Below, piece by piece: positions 7,190-15,513 of a stretch of 64,000 nucleotides of DNA. Positions within the stretch are counted from its first letter, which is position 1. Each line of letters starts with the position of its first letter. Source of the stretch: Pedococcus aerophilus. Its GTDB lineage: Bacteria > Actinomycetota > Actinomycetes > Actinomycetales > Dermatophilaceae. The stretch covers positions 1,783,942-1,847,941 of the forward strand of contig NZ_BAAARN010000001.1 of the NCBI RefSeq assembly GCF_039532215.1, given 5' to 3'. Position numbers and translations under genes: made by a program. The notes beneath the pieces were generated by a model that was not told where the DNA came from, searched no databases, and saw only the letters and a list, made by a program, of their open reading frames with translations.

Positions 7190-8290
7190 TCAGCAGAACC
7201 GGGTCGGGCAGAGCCAGCCAGGAACGTTGACGTCGTCGTCATCGTGGTCAGGCACCGGCACGTACGGCACGTCCCCACCCGATGAAGGGGGCGACGGCAC
7301 GTCCCTCACGAGGACAACCAACAGCTGTCCCGGTCGCAGGTGCTTGCCCGGGCGGGGAATGCTCCGCGACTTCGCAACAAGTCCGAACTGCGACGCCCCG
7401 GCCAGCCCTGCCCGGGCATTGCGTTCAGACTCCGGCTCATCGGCCAGGCCGCGCCCGGACGTTGCAGCTCGCTCCCAAGCCGGGCTCGCGTACTTGGGCT
7501 CAGCCCCCTTGGGGTAGCGGTACTCGAGCAGCTCAGCCACTGGCGCGAGGAAGCGGTCAACCGCCTTGTCAGCGCTCTGCCCGACCGTGAGCTTCGGCAT
7601 CGTCTGGTGCTTGGCGAACCAGGCTGCCTCCCCGTTCTTCAGCAGGTACAGCGTCACGTCAACGCCTGCCGGCAGTGGCTCTCCGGCCTCCGGCCAGGTG
7701 GCGACCACGGTCCAGTTCTCCTCCTGCCACACGCTGCGGTCGCGAGGAGACAGGTCTTCGTGCTCGTACCCGATGTTCCGTGCGTTCAACACGCTCATCG
7801 CCAGGTCGAGTTGGTCACCGGCAAGGGAAGGCATCGCGTTGGGCGGGGGGCCGGTCCGCGTCGGACTTGCCGACGTAGCGGGCGGTGATGCCAGCGAGGT
7901 CGGCGAGGTGGCCGAAACGGTGCTCGGCACGGGAGGGGGGATGGCCACGGCAGCCGATGCCGTGGCGCCGCTGGCGTCGGCCGGGTTGTCCGTGGCCAAG
8001 GAGACGGCTCCAGCGGTCAAGACGAGCACCCCCGCCAAGAGCGCTGCTGCCCCGGCCATGGGACGACCGGCCCGAACGGGCAGCGACGAGGAGCGCCGCC
8101 AGCGCACCAACTCACGCAACCCCCAGAACACGCCCACGAACGGCAGGACTACCAGCGCGGCAGCAAGCGCAACGCAGACGACGGCGCCAACGAACCACCC
8201 GGAGTTGTTCGAGCCCTTGGCAGTGGCCACCTGTGCTGTTGTTCCCCTCAAGTGGCAGACAGGGCCCCGTGCGGTGGGCGCTGCCCGCAT
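7190..8290 (-). CDS. Membrane protein with PASTA-like extracellular region
   Basis: Up to 366 residues from ATG 8290; GTG 8230, preceded by GAGGGGAAC, is an equally good start. Two hydrophobic segments (about 32-58 and 79-98) are followed by a Pro/Ser/Thr-rich linker (103-150) and a PASTA-like unit (about 152-220: MPSLAGDQLDLAMSVL, later LPAGVDVTLYLL). A second such unit may start at MPKLTVGQSADKAVDRFL (231) and end near PGKHLRPGQLLVVLV. PASTA domains bind peptidoglycan fragments or act as spacers. The C-terminus carries two Cys. It may present a cell-wall sensor or surface protein of the element; a link to the kinase at 5002 is only suggested by proximity. Confidence 0.6.
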   Translation of the reverse strand: MRAAPTARGPVCHLRGTTAQVATAKGSNNSGWFVGAVVCVALAAALVVLPFVGVFWGLRELVRWRRSSSLPVRAGRPMAGAAALLAGVLVLTAGAVSLATDNPADASGATASAAVAIPPPVPSTVSATSPTSLASPPATSASPTRTGPPPNAMPSLAGDQLDLAMSVLNARNIGYEHEDLSPRDRSVWQEENWTVVATWPEAGEPLPAGVDVTLYLLKNGEAAWFAKHQTMPKLTVGQSADKAVDRFLAPVAELLEYRYPKGAEPKYASPAWERAATSGRGLADEPESERNARAGLAGASQFGLVAKSRSIPRPGKHLRPGQLLVVLVRDVPSPPSSGGDVPYVPVPDHDDDDVNVPGWLCPTRFC

Positions 8291-8376
8291 GTGTCATGTC
8301 GAGCACGCAGAACGTACACGGGTCCACCCACCCAGGATGCGCGGGGCCTCACCCGCCATAAAGCCCAGACCTCGGG

Positions 8377-8697
8377 CTACAGGCGTCTGGTCTTCGCCTC
8401 CCTGGCCAGCTGTGCCACGCGACCCTTCGACAGCTTCGTCTCGGCGGCGATGCGGTCGTACGACCAGCCCTGCCGGCGCAGGTCCGCGATCGCCTTCAAC
8501 CGGGGCAGCGCCAGCTCCGCCAACGCGTCATCCAGGGAGGCGAACACCTCACCGACGCCGGCGATGACCGCCAACGGCTCGGTCGGCTCGTCCAGCCGGG
8601 CGGCCTCTGCGGTGATGGCGTCAGCGAGCTCCCGGGACAGCGTCCCGGGACGGTACCCGGCTCGGCGCTGCTTGGACTTGCGGCGGGAGGGTGGCAC
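8377..8697 (-). CDS. Small HTH protein
   Basis: About 106 residues if GTG 8697 is the start; the frame is open further upstream but there overlaps the gene ending at 8753. The C-terminal 45 residues are a clear helix-turn-helix of sigma-region-4/resolvase style (LKAIADLRRQGWSYDRIAAET, then LSKGRVAQLAREA). The basic N-terminus (RRKSKQRRAGYRPG) could contact DNA. It follows the winged-helix gene on the same strand and is probably in one operon with it. Targets are unknown. Confidence 0.6.
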   Translation of the reverse strand: MPPSRRKSKQRRAGYRPGTLSRELADAITAEAARLDEPTEPLAVIAGVGEVFASLDDALAELALPRLKAIADLRRQGWSYDRIAAETKLSKGRVAQLAREAKTRRL

Positions 8698-8752
8698 GAG
8701 ACGACTCGACAACGTGTAGAGGACTGCACGCCAACCGCCTCGCCGCGCCGGC

Positions 8753-9703
8753 TCATCCCGCGGCGATGCGCCTGTCCAGCGCCGCCAGGACTGTGGGCAG
8801 GGCATCAACGCCCAGGCCGGCGTCGGCCAGGGTGAACCTGTGGGGCTGTGGGGTTGCGCCCGAGCCCATCCCGACGTACGTGCCGTTCGAGCGGCGCCCC
8901 TCATCCACCTCCACGTCAAGCAGGCCGCTGCTCGCCAGGACCCAGTACTGCTCCCACGACGAGGGCTTGATGCCGAACCGGTCATTGCGGGCCTCGGCAG
9001 TGATGTGAGCCGGGCTGTTCTTCGCGCACAGGTACCGGTACATCAGGTAGGTGATGATCTCGCTGTCCTCCAGCACGTAGACCCACCCCTTGAGGAAGAA
9101 GTCCATCGGGATCGTCACCACATCCTGCGACCCGTCCGGGACCGTGTAGGACACCGGCGCACCCACGGCGCGGGGGCCGGTGTCCATGAACAGGCGCACC
9201 TGGTCATACCCACCCTTGGGCTTGCCGGACAGCGGCAGCTCCAGAAGTGAGACGTCCGGCATGGTCAGGCGCTTCAGCGCCGCCCGTGCGGAGCCCGCAC
9301 GCTTCTCGTGCACCAGACGCGACGTCGAACCCGCGCCGGGCGCCGCCTGCGTCAAGAGCAGGTCCTCCCACGCAATGGTGTTCACGTCCACCGCGGACAG
9401 GGGCAGGTGCACGACGTGCGGAGCCGACCCTCCTTGGGTCTGGGCGATGAACAACGCCAGCAACGCCACCCGCAGTGCGTGCCCGCGGGAGTTGACCAGC
9501 AGGGCGGCCGGCGGAACCACGCTCGACGGCTGGGTGACCGAGATGAACTCCGCCCGCAGTCGAATCTCCTGCGTCGTGCTCTTTCCCGACAGGACGCCCA
9601 ACGCCGTCAGGGTCTTCGCATACCCCTGGTCGCGGCCCTTCTCCAGGTCGGCCAGGGCGGCGCGGCGTCGCGCCAGCCGTGAAGCTCTCGACTTTGTAGC
9701 CAT
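8753..9703 (-). CDS. Winged-helix-like protein of unknown function
   Basis: A 316-residue protein from ATG 9703; ATG 9718 in the same frame is an alternative, and neither has a clear Shine-Dalgarno sequence. The N-terminus is a basic helix (SRASRLARRRAALADLEKGR). The C-terminal half (IPMDFFLKGWVYVLEDSEIITYLMYRYL, then FGIKPSSWEQYWVLASSGLLDV) reads like a winged-helix module in which the wing joins to a beta-hairpin. The family is not recognised. A replication initiator or transcription factor of the element is possible, because a 12-bp inverted repeat lies immediately upstream. The downstream HTH gene is probably co-transcribed. Confidence 0.6.
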   Translation of the reverse strand: MATKSRASRLARRRAALADLEKGRDQGYAKTLTALGVLSGKSTTQEIRLRAEFISVTQPSSVVPPAALLVNSRGHALRVALLALFIAQTQGGSAPHVVHLPLSAVDVNTIAWEDLLLTQAAPGAGSTSRLVHEKRAGSARAALKRLTMPDVSLLELPLSGKPKGGYDQVRLFMDTGPRAVGAPVSYTVPDGSQDVVTIPMDFFLKGWVYVLEDSEIITYLMYRYLCAKNSPAHITAEARNDRFGIKPSSWEQYWVLASSGLLDVEVDEGRRSNGTYVGMGSGATPQPHRFTLADAGLGVDALPTVLAALDRRIAAG

Positions 9704-9717
9704 TGTCAGCAAGGACA

Positions 9718-9781
9718 TTTCAACACGTCTGTGATCGCTTTCAGCGATGAGCGAAGTAGATGTCGATGGGACGTGTTGAAA
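9718..9781. repeat. 12-bp inverted repeat enclosing a small hairpin
   Basis: TTTCAACACGTC at 9718-9729 is repeated in perfect inverted orientation as GACGTGTTGAAA at 9770-9781, centres 52 bp apart. Between them is a shorter dyad, ATCGCT-TTC-AGCGAT. It lies just upstream of the winged-helix gene and could be a double operator, a looping site or part of a replication origin. Function is inferred. Confidence 0.5.
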
Positions 9782-9916
9782 CGCCCTATCGCTGCGACGA
9801 CGGTAGCACGACAAAGGGCCCCGGAGCGTGGTTGCTTTGGTCTTGAACAACGGCGCCCTCCGCTGGAACGGAGGGCACCGTCTCGGAAACCCGCAACATG
9901 CCGAAGGAGCTCCGTG

Positions 9917-10090
9917 ATGAGCACTGTACCGACGCCACGCCGACGAGAGCAGATGAAGAAGGGCGCGGCCATCGCCGCCGTCGCTGTCGTCTGCGTCGCA
10001 CTGTCCATCTTCTGGTCGCAGGCTGCTGCTGGCCTCGGCCTGGCCGTCGCGGTCCTGGCCTGGCTCGTGCCGCGGGCACCGCGGCGCTGA
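9917..10090 (+). CDS. Small two-segment membrane protein
   Basis: A 57-residue protein from ATG 9917, preceded by GAAGGAG at a good distance. A short basic N-terminus (PTPRRREQMKKG) is followed by two hydrophobic helices (about residues 17-35 and 36-52) and a basic tail (PRAPRR), giving a predicted hairpin with both ends in the cytoplasm. Small hydrophobic proteins of this kind are frequent in actinobacterial integrative elements, but the family cannot be named. Confidence 0.55.
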   Translation: MSTVPTPRRREQMKKGAAIAAVAVVCVALSIFWSQAAAGLGLAVAVLAWLVPRAPRR

Positions 10091-10141
10091 CCGTCCCCAG
10101 GCACGGCCCGGTGGCGCCGTCGGAGCGGGATGCCTGGTCGC

Positions 10142-10402
10142 CTACTCGGCGAGTTCGACGGTGTCACCGTCGATGTCCTCGACGTGGGTGAAGCCCCGAC
10201 GGGTGGCGGCCTTCACGCAGCGCTTGCACCCGGCGAGGGCGAACCAGGCGCACGCCCGGCCGAACGCAGTCGCCGTCCCGCACAGCGCCGTCGCCTGGTC
10301 GCCCCCGGACAGGTCGACCAGGTGGGGCACCGTCCCGGCCGGAGACGCGACGACGGCGAGCCGGGCCGGATGAGCTGGGGGCTGGTCAGGTGCGGGGGTC
10401 AT
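10142..10402 (-). CDS. Small Cys-rich protein, possible zinc binding
   Basis: An 86-residue protein with His27, Cys41, Cys51, Cys59 and Cys62 (TALCG ... AGCKRCVKAA). A His, a Cys-Gly and a CxxC over 35 residues is the layout of a small zinc-binding module often found in actinobacterial phage and plasmid proteins. The acidic C-terminus (EDIDGDTVELAE) may be flexible. It lies alone on the minus strand between two plus-strand genes. That it is coding is supported by composition; its role is unknown. Confidence 0.55.
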   Translation of the reverse strand: MTPAPDQPPAHPARLAVVASPAGTVPHLVDLSGGDQATALCGTATAFGRACAWFALAGCKRCVKAATRRGFTHVEDIDGDTVELAE

Positions 10403-10551
10403 GACGAGCTGGCAGGTCCGGTGCTGGGCATGACGACGAGCCTAGGCGCGCGGTCCCATCGAACGGTTCGAAATCCGGCAAAAGGACCACGTCCGACGGC
10501 GGTCCGGTCTACGGTCCGGCGAGCACACTGCCGCACCACACGGGGGACACC

Positions 10552-11658
10552 ATGACCTTGAACGAGCTCGCACCCGCCACCGGGGAGCAGGCGCAGCCGG
10601 CCACGGCCCGCTCGAGGAAGCCGGCGGTCCTGGCGGCGTCAGCTGCAGCCGTCGTGGCGCTCGGCGCCGGCGGCTGGTTCGCGTTCATGTCACCGCACGA
10701 CTCGACCGTCACGCTGGTCGCAGACACCTCCACCGCTGTACCCGGCAAGCCCGTCACGGTGACCGGGACCGTCAGCCCTGCCGTCGCGCACCGTGTCGTC
10801 GAGCTCGCCGTGGCCACGACTGCCGGCGGCGCGTACACCCCGGCCGGGACGGCCACCACGGACGCGACCGGGCGGTTCCAGACGACGTGGACCCCGGCCC
10901 AGGCCGGCAAGGCGTGGGTGCAGGCCACCGCGATCGAGCTCGGCCGCGACCAGGAGGCGCAGTCGACCGCGGCCGCGGTCACGGTCCGGACCCCGGCCAC
11001 ACTGACGCTCAAGCTGTCGGCGCCTGCCATCCGCACGACGGCCGCGGCCACGGTCACCGCGACCGTCGCGCCGGCCGGTGGCGCCGTCACCCTCGAGAAG
11101 TCGAGCGACGGCACGACGTGGACGTCGGTGCCCACGACCACCGGCAAGGGCGGGGCCGCGACCGCGAAGCTGTCCGGGCTGGCCGGCGGAACCTGGCACA
11201 TCCGCGGCATGGCCGCTCAGACCGACACCGCGGGTGAGGCCACCGGCAAGGAGGCCACCCTCCTCGTCGAGGACTACAAGGCTGCCGGCGCCAAGTACCT
11301 GGCCATCGTCGCCGCGGGGAACAACGCCGTCATCAAGCTGAACAGCATGATCGATGCCGGGGCGTCGCAGGCGGCCTTGCGCAAGCAGGCCGAGATCATC
11401 AGCAAGGCGTACACGCAGGAGGCGAAGGCGCTGCGTGCCTACAAGGGGTGGCCCCGAGAGGTGGCCCCCGTCGTCACCGACCTGGCCAAGCAGTCCGTCC
11501 TGTCGTCGGACGACTTCCACATGCGGGCGCAGAGCCGCGGCGTCGACGAGTGGAACGAGGTTGCCGCCCAGGGTGACGCGGCCGCGGCAGCTGCCAGCGC
11601 CGATGCCGCGCGAATCCGCGACATGCTCGGGCTGCCGAAGCGAAGCCTGCACCCCTAG
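10552..11658 (+). CDS. Membrane-anchored extracellular protein with Ig-like domains
   Basis: A 368-residue protein with GGGGGACACC ahead of ATG 10552. After a 24-residue cytoplasmic part there is one hydrophobic segment (about 25-47, AVLAASAAAVVALGAGGWFAF). Two Thr/Ala/Val-rich beta-sandwich-like domains follow (about 50-145 and 150-240), with the AVPGKPVTVTGTV and GTATTDATGRFQTTWTP patterns typical of bacterial Ig-like/Big domains. The last 120 residues are helical (KYLAIVAAGNNAVIKLNSMI onward). It is probably tethered to the membrane and exposed outside. It may be a surface or entry-exclusion type protein of the element; there is no evidence for one role. Confidence 0.65.
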   Translation: MTLNELAPATGEQAQPATARSRKPAVLAASAAAVVALGAGGWFAFMSPHDSTVTLVADTSTAVPGKPVTVTGTVSPAVAHRVVELAVATTAGGAYTPAGTATTDATGRFQTTWTPAQAGKAWVQATAIELGRDQEAQSTAAAVTVRTPATLTLKLSAPAIRTTAAATVTATVAPAGGAVTLEKSSDGTTWTSVPTTTGKGGAATAKLSGLAGGTWHIRGMAAQTDTAGEATGKEATLLVEDYKAAGAKYLAIVAAGNNAVIKLNSMIDAGASQAALRKQAEIISKAYTQEAKALRAYKGWPREVAPVVTDLAKQSVLSSDDFHMRAQSRGVDEWNEVAAQGDAAAAAASADAARIRDMLGLPKRSLHP

Positions 11659-11724
11659 TTGGGTCGCGTCCCGGCTGTGTGCGGCGCGGTCGGGTCAGTG
11701 ACAGCGCCCATGGTCGAGCCCTCG

Positions 11725-11761
11725 TTGCTAGATTTTGCTAGAACGACCGCTGTTTGCTAGA
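11725..11761. repeat. Three direct TTGCTAGA repeats in an AT-rich island
   Basis: TTGCTAGA occurs at 11725-11732, 11735-11742 and 11754-11761, start-to-start spacing 10 and 19 bp, close to one and two helical turns. The patch is unusually AT-rich for this window and lies 40-76 bp upstream of the gene starting at 11801. It looks like an iteron or operator array bound on one face of the DNA. Confidence 0.5.
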
Positions 11762-11800
11762 CGCCCAGGGAGTGTCACCGGGCTCTGGCACCGTGACGCC

Positions 11801-12223
11801 ATGGACGACACCATGCAGCCGGCGACCACCACGGCGCACTGCCCCACGGTCGACGCACATCCGGACCAGGTGCTGGAGCTGGGGCCTGACACCGGCGGGG
11901 TCTGGCTCGTGCGCTCCCGCAAGAACACCACCCACGTGTGGGACCTCGACGCGATGACCTACCGCCGCCAACCCGGCCCCGGGTCCTCACCGATGCTGTA
12001 CGACAACACCGACCAGCCCATCACGAACGTGGGGCGCTGGCCGGCCGTCGACCACAGCAGCCTCGTGTTCTTCGACGACCCGCAGGACCCCACCACCGAG
12101 CACTGGCGCATCTGCTCACGCATCCGCAGCATCACCCGCATCGCACCCACGGCACCCCCCGGCGAGAACGGCCGAACCCAACGCGCCGCCCCTGTTGGGC
12201 GTCATCCCCGGCCCGCACACTGA
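11801..12223 (+). CDS. Hypothetical protein
   Basis: A 140-residue protein starting at ATG 11801 (MDDTMQP), the first in-frame ATG after the TTGCTAGA repeats. The middle is aromatic and charged (TGGVWLVRSRKNTTHVWDLDAMTYRR ... VGRWPAVDHSSLVFF), suggesting a small beta-rich domain. I do not recognise a family. It precedes the 12228 gene by 4 bp, so the pair is likely an operon with the repeats upstream as control region. Confidence 0.5.
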   Translation: MDDTMQPATTTAHCPTVDAHPDQVLELGPDTGGVWLVRSRKNTTHVWDLDAMTYRRQPGPGSSPMLYDNTDQPITNVGRWPAVDHSSLVFFDDPQDPTTEHWRICSRIRSITRIAPTAPPGENGRTQRAAPVGRHPRPAH

Positions 12224-12227
12224 GCGA

Positions 12228-12539
12228 GTGAGCACCCACGAACCCGCGACCAGCTGGGTCGCACACGAACACCTCTGCTCCTGCGGCAAGGGCGCCACGC
12301 GGGCCACGTCGCACGCCACCCCCTGCCCCGTCCTGCTCGCCTGGAGCCACCGCCACACCGACCCGCTTCGCTGGAGGGTCCTGCTCCTGGAGGAGCGCAG
12401 CGACGCGGAAGGTGTCACCCCGGAGCGTCTGCTGGGTCACTGCCGTCGCCTTGCCCTCGACCTCCTGACCGAACGCGGCAGGACCCACCCGGCCGCACCA
12501 CCGACGCCGACTGACCCTCCGGAGCGCCCGGTCGTGTAG
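12228..12539 (+). CDS. Hypothetical protein
   Basis: A 103-residue protein from GTG 12228, 4 bp after the previous stop. The N-terminal part carries HEHLCSCGKG and TPCP, a possible metal or redox cluster of Cys and His, and the C-terminal part is helical and charged (LLGHCRRLALDLLTERGR) with a Pro-rich tail. No family is recognised. It sits in a run of short plus-strand genes typical of an integrative element. Confidence 0.5.
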   Translation: MSTHEPATSWVAHEHLCSCGKGATRATSHATPCPVLLAWSHRHTDPLRWRVLLLEERSDAEGVTPERLLGHCRRLALDLLTERGRTHPAAPPTPTDPPERPVV

Positions 12540-12603
12540 TCGTCTACATGCCGCGGGGGTCGCTGACGGGGAGGCTGTCAGTGGTCGCTGGCACCGTGCA
12601 CGC

Positions 12604-13260
12604 ATGACAGACGCTGGTTCCCTGCGACCGCTGGACGCGGAAGCGCTGCGCGTACCGACCACCCCGGCCGAGCAGGCGGCGCTGCGCGAGCAGCTCTGGG
12701 GCGCCGTGCCGAAGCCGCTCACACTTCGGATGCCCCGGCACACCATCGTGTTCCAGCTCGACCCGCAGGGTCGCGCCCTGGGTACTGGACCGCACGAGTG
12801 GGGCCCGCTGCGAGTCGAGCTCGGGCTCGGCCCCAGCGGGAACGTCACCATCGACACCGGCGCCAACGCGGTGACCGGTCAAGCCCTGGACACCAAGACG
12901 CTCCTGGACCTCGCCGAGGCCGTCCAGGATGCGCTCGCCGCCGACCTCACCGTCGGGCCGCTCGTGGGCGCGTTGCGCGCGGTCGGACACCAGCGGCTGC
13001 CCGGCCGGGACGGGCAGGGTCAGGACAGCCCTGAGTGGCCGGACGACGCCGCCGTCACCGAGGCAGCCCTGACCCGACTGCGCGACGCGATGGCGACAAC
13101 CGGAGACGATCGCGACGTCGAGACGTTGAAGGCGGCACTGACTCTCGCGCGCACCGAGCGTGACGACGCCCGAGCGTGGGCCCGAGCAGTGCACCACCAG
13201 GCGTGGGACGGCTCGCACGTGCCTGCCAACTACCCGAGCTGGCTCACTGACCCAGCCTGA
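12604..13260 (+). CDS. Hypothetical protein
   Basis: A 218-residue protein from ATG 12604. Residues about 40-100 are beta-rich (RMPRHTIVFQLDPQGRALG ... WGPLRVELGLGPSGNVTID). The C-terminal 90 residues are helical, with a stretch of heptad-like character (AALTRLRDAMATTGDDRDVETLKAAL), then a Trp/His-rich tail. No family is recognised. It ends 52 bp from the convergent gene at 13312. Confidence 0.5.
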   Translation: MTDAGSLRPLDAEALRVPTTPAEQAALREQLWGAVPKPLTLRMPRHTIVFQLDPQGRALGTGPHEWGPLRVELGLGPSGNVTIDTGANAVTGQALDTKTLLDLAEAVQDALAADLTVGPLVGALRAVGHQRLPGRDGQGQDSPEWPDDAAVTEAALTRLRDAMATTGDDRDVETLKAALTLARTERDDARAWARAVHHQAWDGSHVPANYPSWLTDPA

Positions 13261-13311
13261 GCGCCATGGGCGGGGCGCCGACCGAAGCGGCGTGGCACAA
13301 CCCGGCAGTGC

Positions 13312-14856
13312 TCAATCCACGGCGAACAGCTGGGTCAGGATGGACTCCGCCGTCACGAGGTGAGCCCTAGCCTGGGCAAGGTCCCCGCTGGAGGCGTGCT
13401 TCGCTGCCTGGAGCCGGCTCTGATTGCCCTCGACCGCGGCGCTGAGCGCATCCGCCTGCGCCTCGACGACCTTCATGTCCCCCTTGCGGTCGCGCAACAG
13501 GTAGCGCACCCGGGCCTTGCGCATCACCTTGCCCTGCTGGACGAAGTCCTCCACACGGCGACCGGTCTGAGTGAGCCAGCTCGTGACCATCTCGTCGGGG
13601 GCACCCACGCGCAGGGCGCGGATGACCGCCTCCACCGTGCAGGCGCCCACCTTCACCACGTCTGCCGGACCCGGTCTGGCGACGCTCTCCCAAGCACCGC
13701 GCAGCAACTCGGAGATGTCTGGGTCGAGCTCATCAAGGCGTTCGTACAGGTGGCGACGCGAACCGTTGGCCGCCTCCTCCCAGGGCGCGACCACCTGGTG
13801 TTCCACGGTCACGGCCAAGGCGGCGGACTCGTCCGGGTCGGAGATGGCCACGAACGCGTCATGGGCGGCAAGGCCGGTGACACCGTGCCCAGCCGGCCAC
13901 AACAGCCCGGGCACCTCGGACATCGGCGCGGAACGAGCCAGACGCGCGTAGCTCTCGAGCTCGAGCATGGGCCTGGCCGCCAGCGTGGGCCGCGAGCCGA
14001 GGATGTCCGAGGAGGCCTTGGCCATGCTCTCGGTGATGACCGACAGCCGCGCCAAGTCCTCGAACTGGTGACGCCGGGGCTCGGTGAGGAGAACGGACTT
14101 GGACAGCGCTTCCATGGTGGCGTGCAGCCCGGTGGCCGCGCGCCACTGGGTGAAGGCGCTGTCAGAGAGAACGACCTTCGAGAGCTGGGACGACACGCCC
14201 ATGATGGAGGAGCTCAGCGGGTTCGGCCCCAGCACATCGGACGCCTTGATGGCCTCGAGCACGCCACTGAGGGCCGCGTGCTGGACCCCCTTGAACGTTG
14301 CCCCGTCGAGCAGCTTTGCAGCCAAGGCCGGTTGGGTCCCAAGGATGTAGCGGGACAGGTTCTGGGAGCCGGTCAGGCCCGCCAGCTGGACTGAGATGTC
14401 GCCCAGCCGTGAGGCCTTCTGGGTGTCGTCGTAGAGGTCAGCCCACCTGAACAGGTCCGACGGACGAGCCACCTTCACAATCTCGGCCAGATGACCTTGC
14501 CACGGTGAGGTCAGTCCCTTGACCCCGGTAAGCCCGGCCAAGGTGCGGCGTACTTCCGCGCTCGGGAATCCAGCCAGCTCTGCGAACTTCGCCCGGACCT
14601 CGGGCGTCATCGTGACCTTGGTTGCGGGTGACACGACGTCGTCGCTCTCGGGCGCATCGGCCGCGGTCTCGGCTACACCGCTGGCGCCCTCGTCGTCGGC
14701 GGCGGACGGCTGCGCATCGATCTCCTCGCGCGCCTTCGCCTCCGGGTCATCTCCCCCTACCGGTTCCACACCCAGTCCTCTCGCGCCGCCCATGCCACTC
14801 ACCGTCGGGACCGAAACCCCGCAAACACGGATGTTCTGTGAGGGTATCTGTGACAT
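13312..14856 (-). CDS. Large helical protein with pPIWI-associating-nuclease-like C-terminus
   Basis: A 514-residue protein. The first 75 residues are acidic and low complexity. Residues about 80-330 are mostly helical with an Ala/Leu/Ser pattern. Residues about 375-460 (HLYERLDELDPDISELLRGAWESV, then EAVIRALRVGAPDEMVTSW and ARVRYLL) resemble the helical region of families named predicted pPIWI-associating nucleases or abortive-infection-type proteins (a GAW near the start, a central helix, APD then W, and a basic RxRY segment). This match is from memory of the pattern and is tentative. If right, the protein may be a phage-defence gene of the element. It is transcribed alone on the minus strand. 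Confidence 0.6.
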   Translation of the reverse strand: MSQIPSQNIRVCGVSVPTVSGMGGARGLGVEPVGGDDPEAKAREEIDAQPSAADDEGASGVAETAADAPESDDVVSPATKVTMTPEVRAKFAELAGFPSAEVRRTLAGLTGVKGLTSPWQGHLAEIVKVARPSDLFRWADLYDDTQKASRLGDISVQLAGLTGSQNLSRYILGTQPALAAKLLDGATFKGVQHAALSGVLEAIKASDVLGPNPLSSSIMGVSSQLSKVVLSDSAFTQWRAATGLHATMEALSKSVLLTEPRRHQFEDLARLSVITESMAKASSDILGSRPTLAARPMLELESYARLARSAPMSEVPGLLWPAGHGVTGLAAHDAFVAISDPDESAALAVTVEHQVVAPWEEAANGSRRHLYERLDELDPDISELLRGAWESVARPGPADVVKVGACTVEAVIRALRVGAPDEMVTSWLTQTGRRVEDFVQQGKVMRKARVRYLLRDRKGDMKVVEAQADALSAAVEGNQSRLQAAKHASSGDLAQARAHLVTAESILTQLFAVD

Positions 14857-14893
14857 CGCACCGGTTGGGCGCCGGTCAGCGGCTCGACGACAA

Positions 14894-14925
14894 CGTCCCC
14901 CGCCCGCACAGCGGACAGGGGGACG
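14894..14925 (-). terminator. Hairpin downstream of the 14943 gene
   Basis: CGTCCCCC (14894-14901) pairs with GGGGGACG (14918-14925) across a 16-bp loop just after the stop of the minus-strand gene at 14943. The stem is GC-rich, with no clear T-run, as is usual for actinobacterial terminators. Confidence 0.35.
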
Positions 14926-14942
14926 CGTTGGTTCGAGACCAG

Positions 14943-15440
14943 TCAGAGCAGCTCGTCGACCTCGAGGTCGTCGGCCGGGCGCTGGGTGTCGAGCAGGCGG
15001 TAGGACTCACCCGAGGGGACAACCTCCCACCCATCAGCCGCGAGCTCATCGAGCTTCGCGACCTGTTCGAGCAGCATCGCTCGTAGGTGGGACAGGCTCC
15101 GAGCCCAGGAGAGGTCCTGCTTCAGCGGGATGGGTGCGGTGTACAGGTGGTACTCCAGCATGCCGACGGCGATGCGGCTCCGGCCCGTCGGACCGAACCA
15201 CAGTCCACCGCGCCGGTTCTCGGCCACGAAGTAGACCTTCCCAACCCGGTGCCTGCTGAAGAGGTCCTGGGTCTCAGGTCGGGCCATCAGGCGCTCACGG
15301 ACAGACGCGTCCCCGCGAACGACCTCGAGGGTTCCGTCCGGGTGCGGCTTCACCAAGGGCAGGTGCGTGTAGCGCGGGTCGTTGGCCCGGATGTGGGTGT
15401 AGACCGGGATGGACTCCCGGTCGGGGATGAAACTCGGCAT
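14943..15440 (-). CDS. Hypothetical protein at the element's right end
   Basis: A 165-residue protein from ATG 15440, chosen for the GGAGG 5 bp upstream; the frame is open further upstream only through the antisense of tadA. Residues 1-100 are beta-rich with several aromatics (VYTHIRANDPRYTHLPLV ... KVYFVAENRRGGLWFGPTG), followed by a long helix (LSHLRAMLLEQVAKLDELAADG) and an acidic tail. No family is recognised. It is the last gene of the element before the broken tadA, a position often used by cargo genes. Confidence 0.6.
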   Translation of the reverse strand: MPSFIPDRESIPVYTHIRANDPRYTHLPLVKPHPDGTLEVVRGDASVRERLMARPETQDLFSRHRVGKVYFVAENRRGGLWFGPTGRSRIAVGMLEYHLYTAPIPLKQDLSWARSLSHLRAMLLEQVAKLDELAADGWEVVPSGESYRLLDTQRPADDLEVDELL

Positions 15441-15513
15441 GAAGCCTCCAAGGTGCGTTTGGGTCGGGCTCCGAAGAGCCAGGCGAATACGCCACGCACC
15501 GTGAGAGCCGCCC

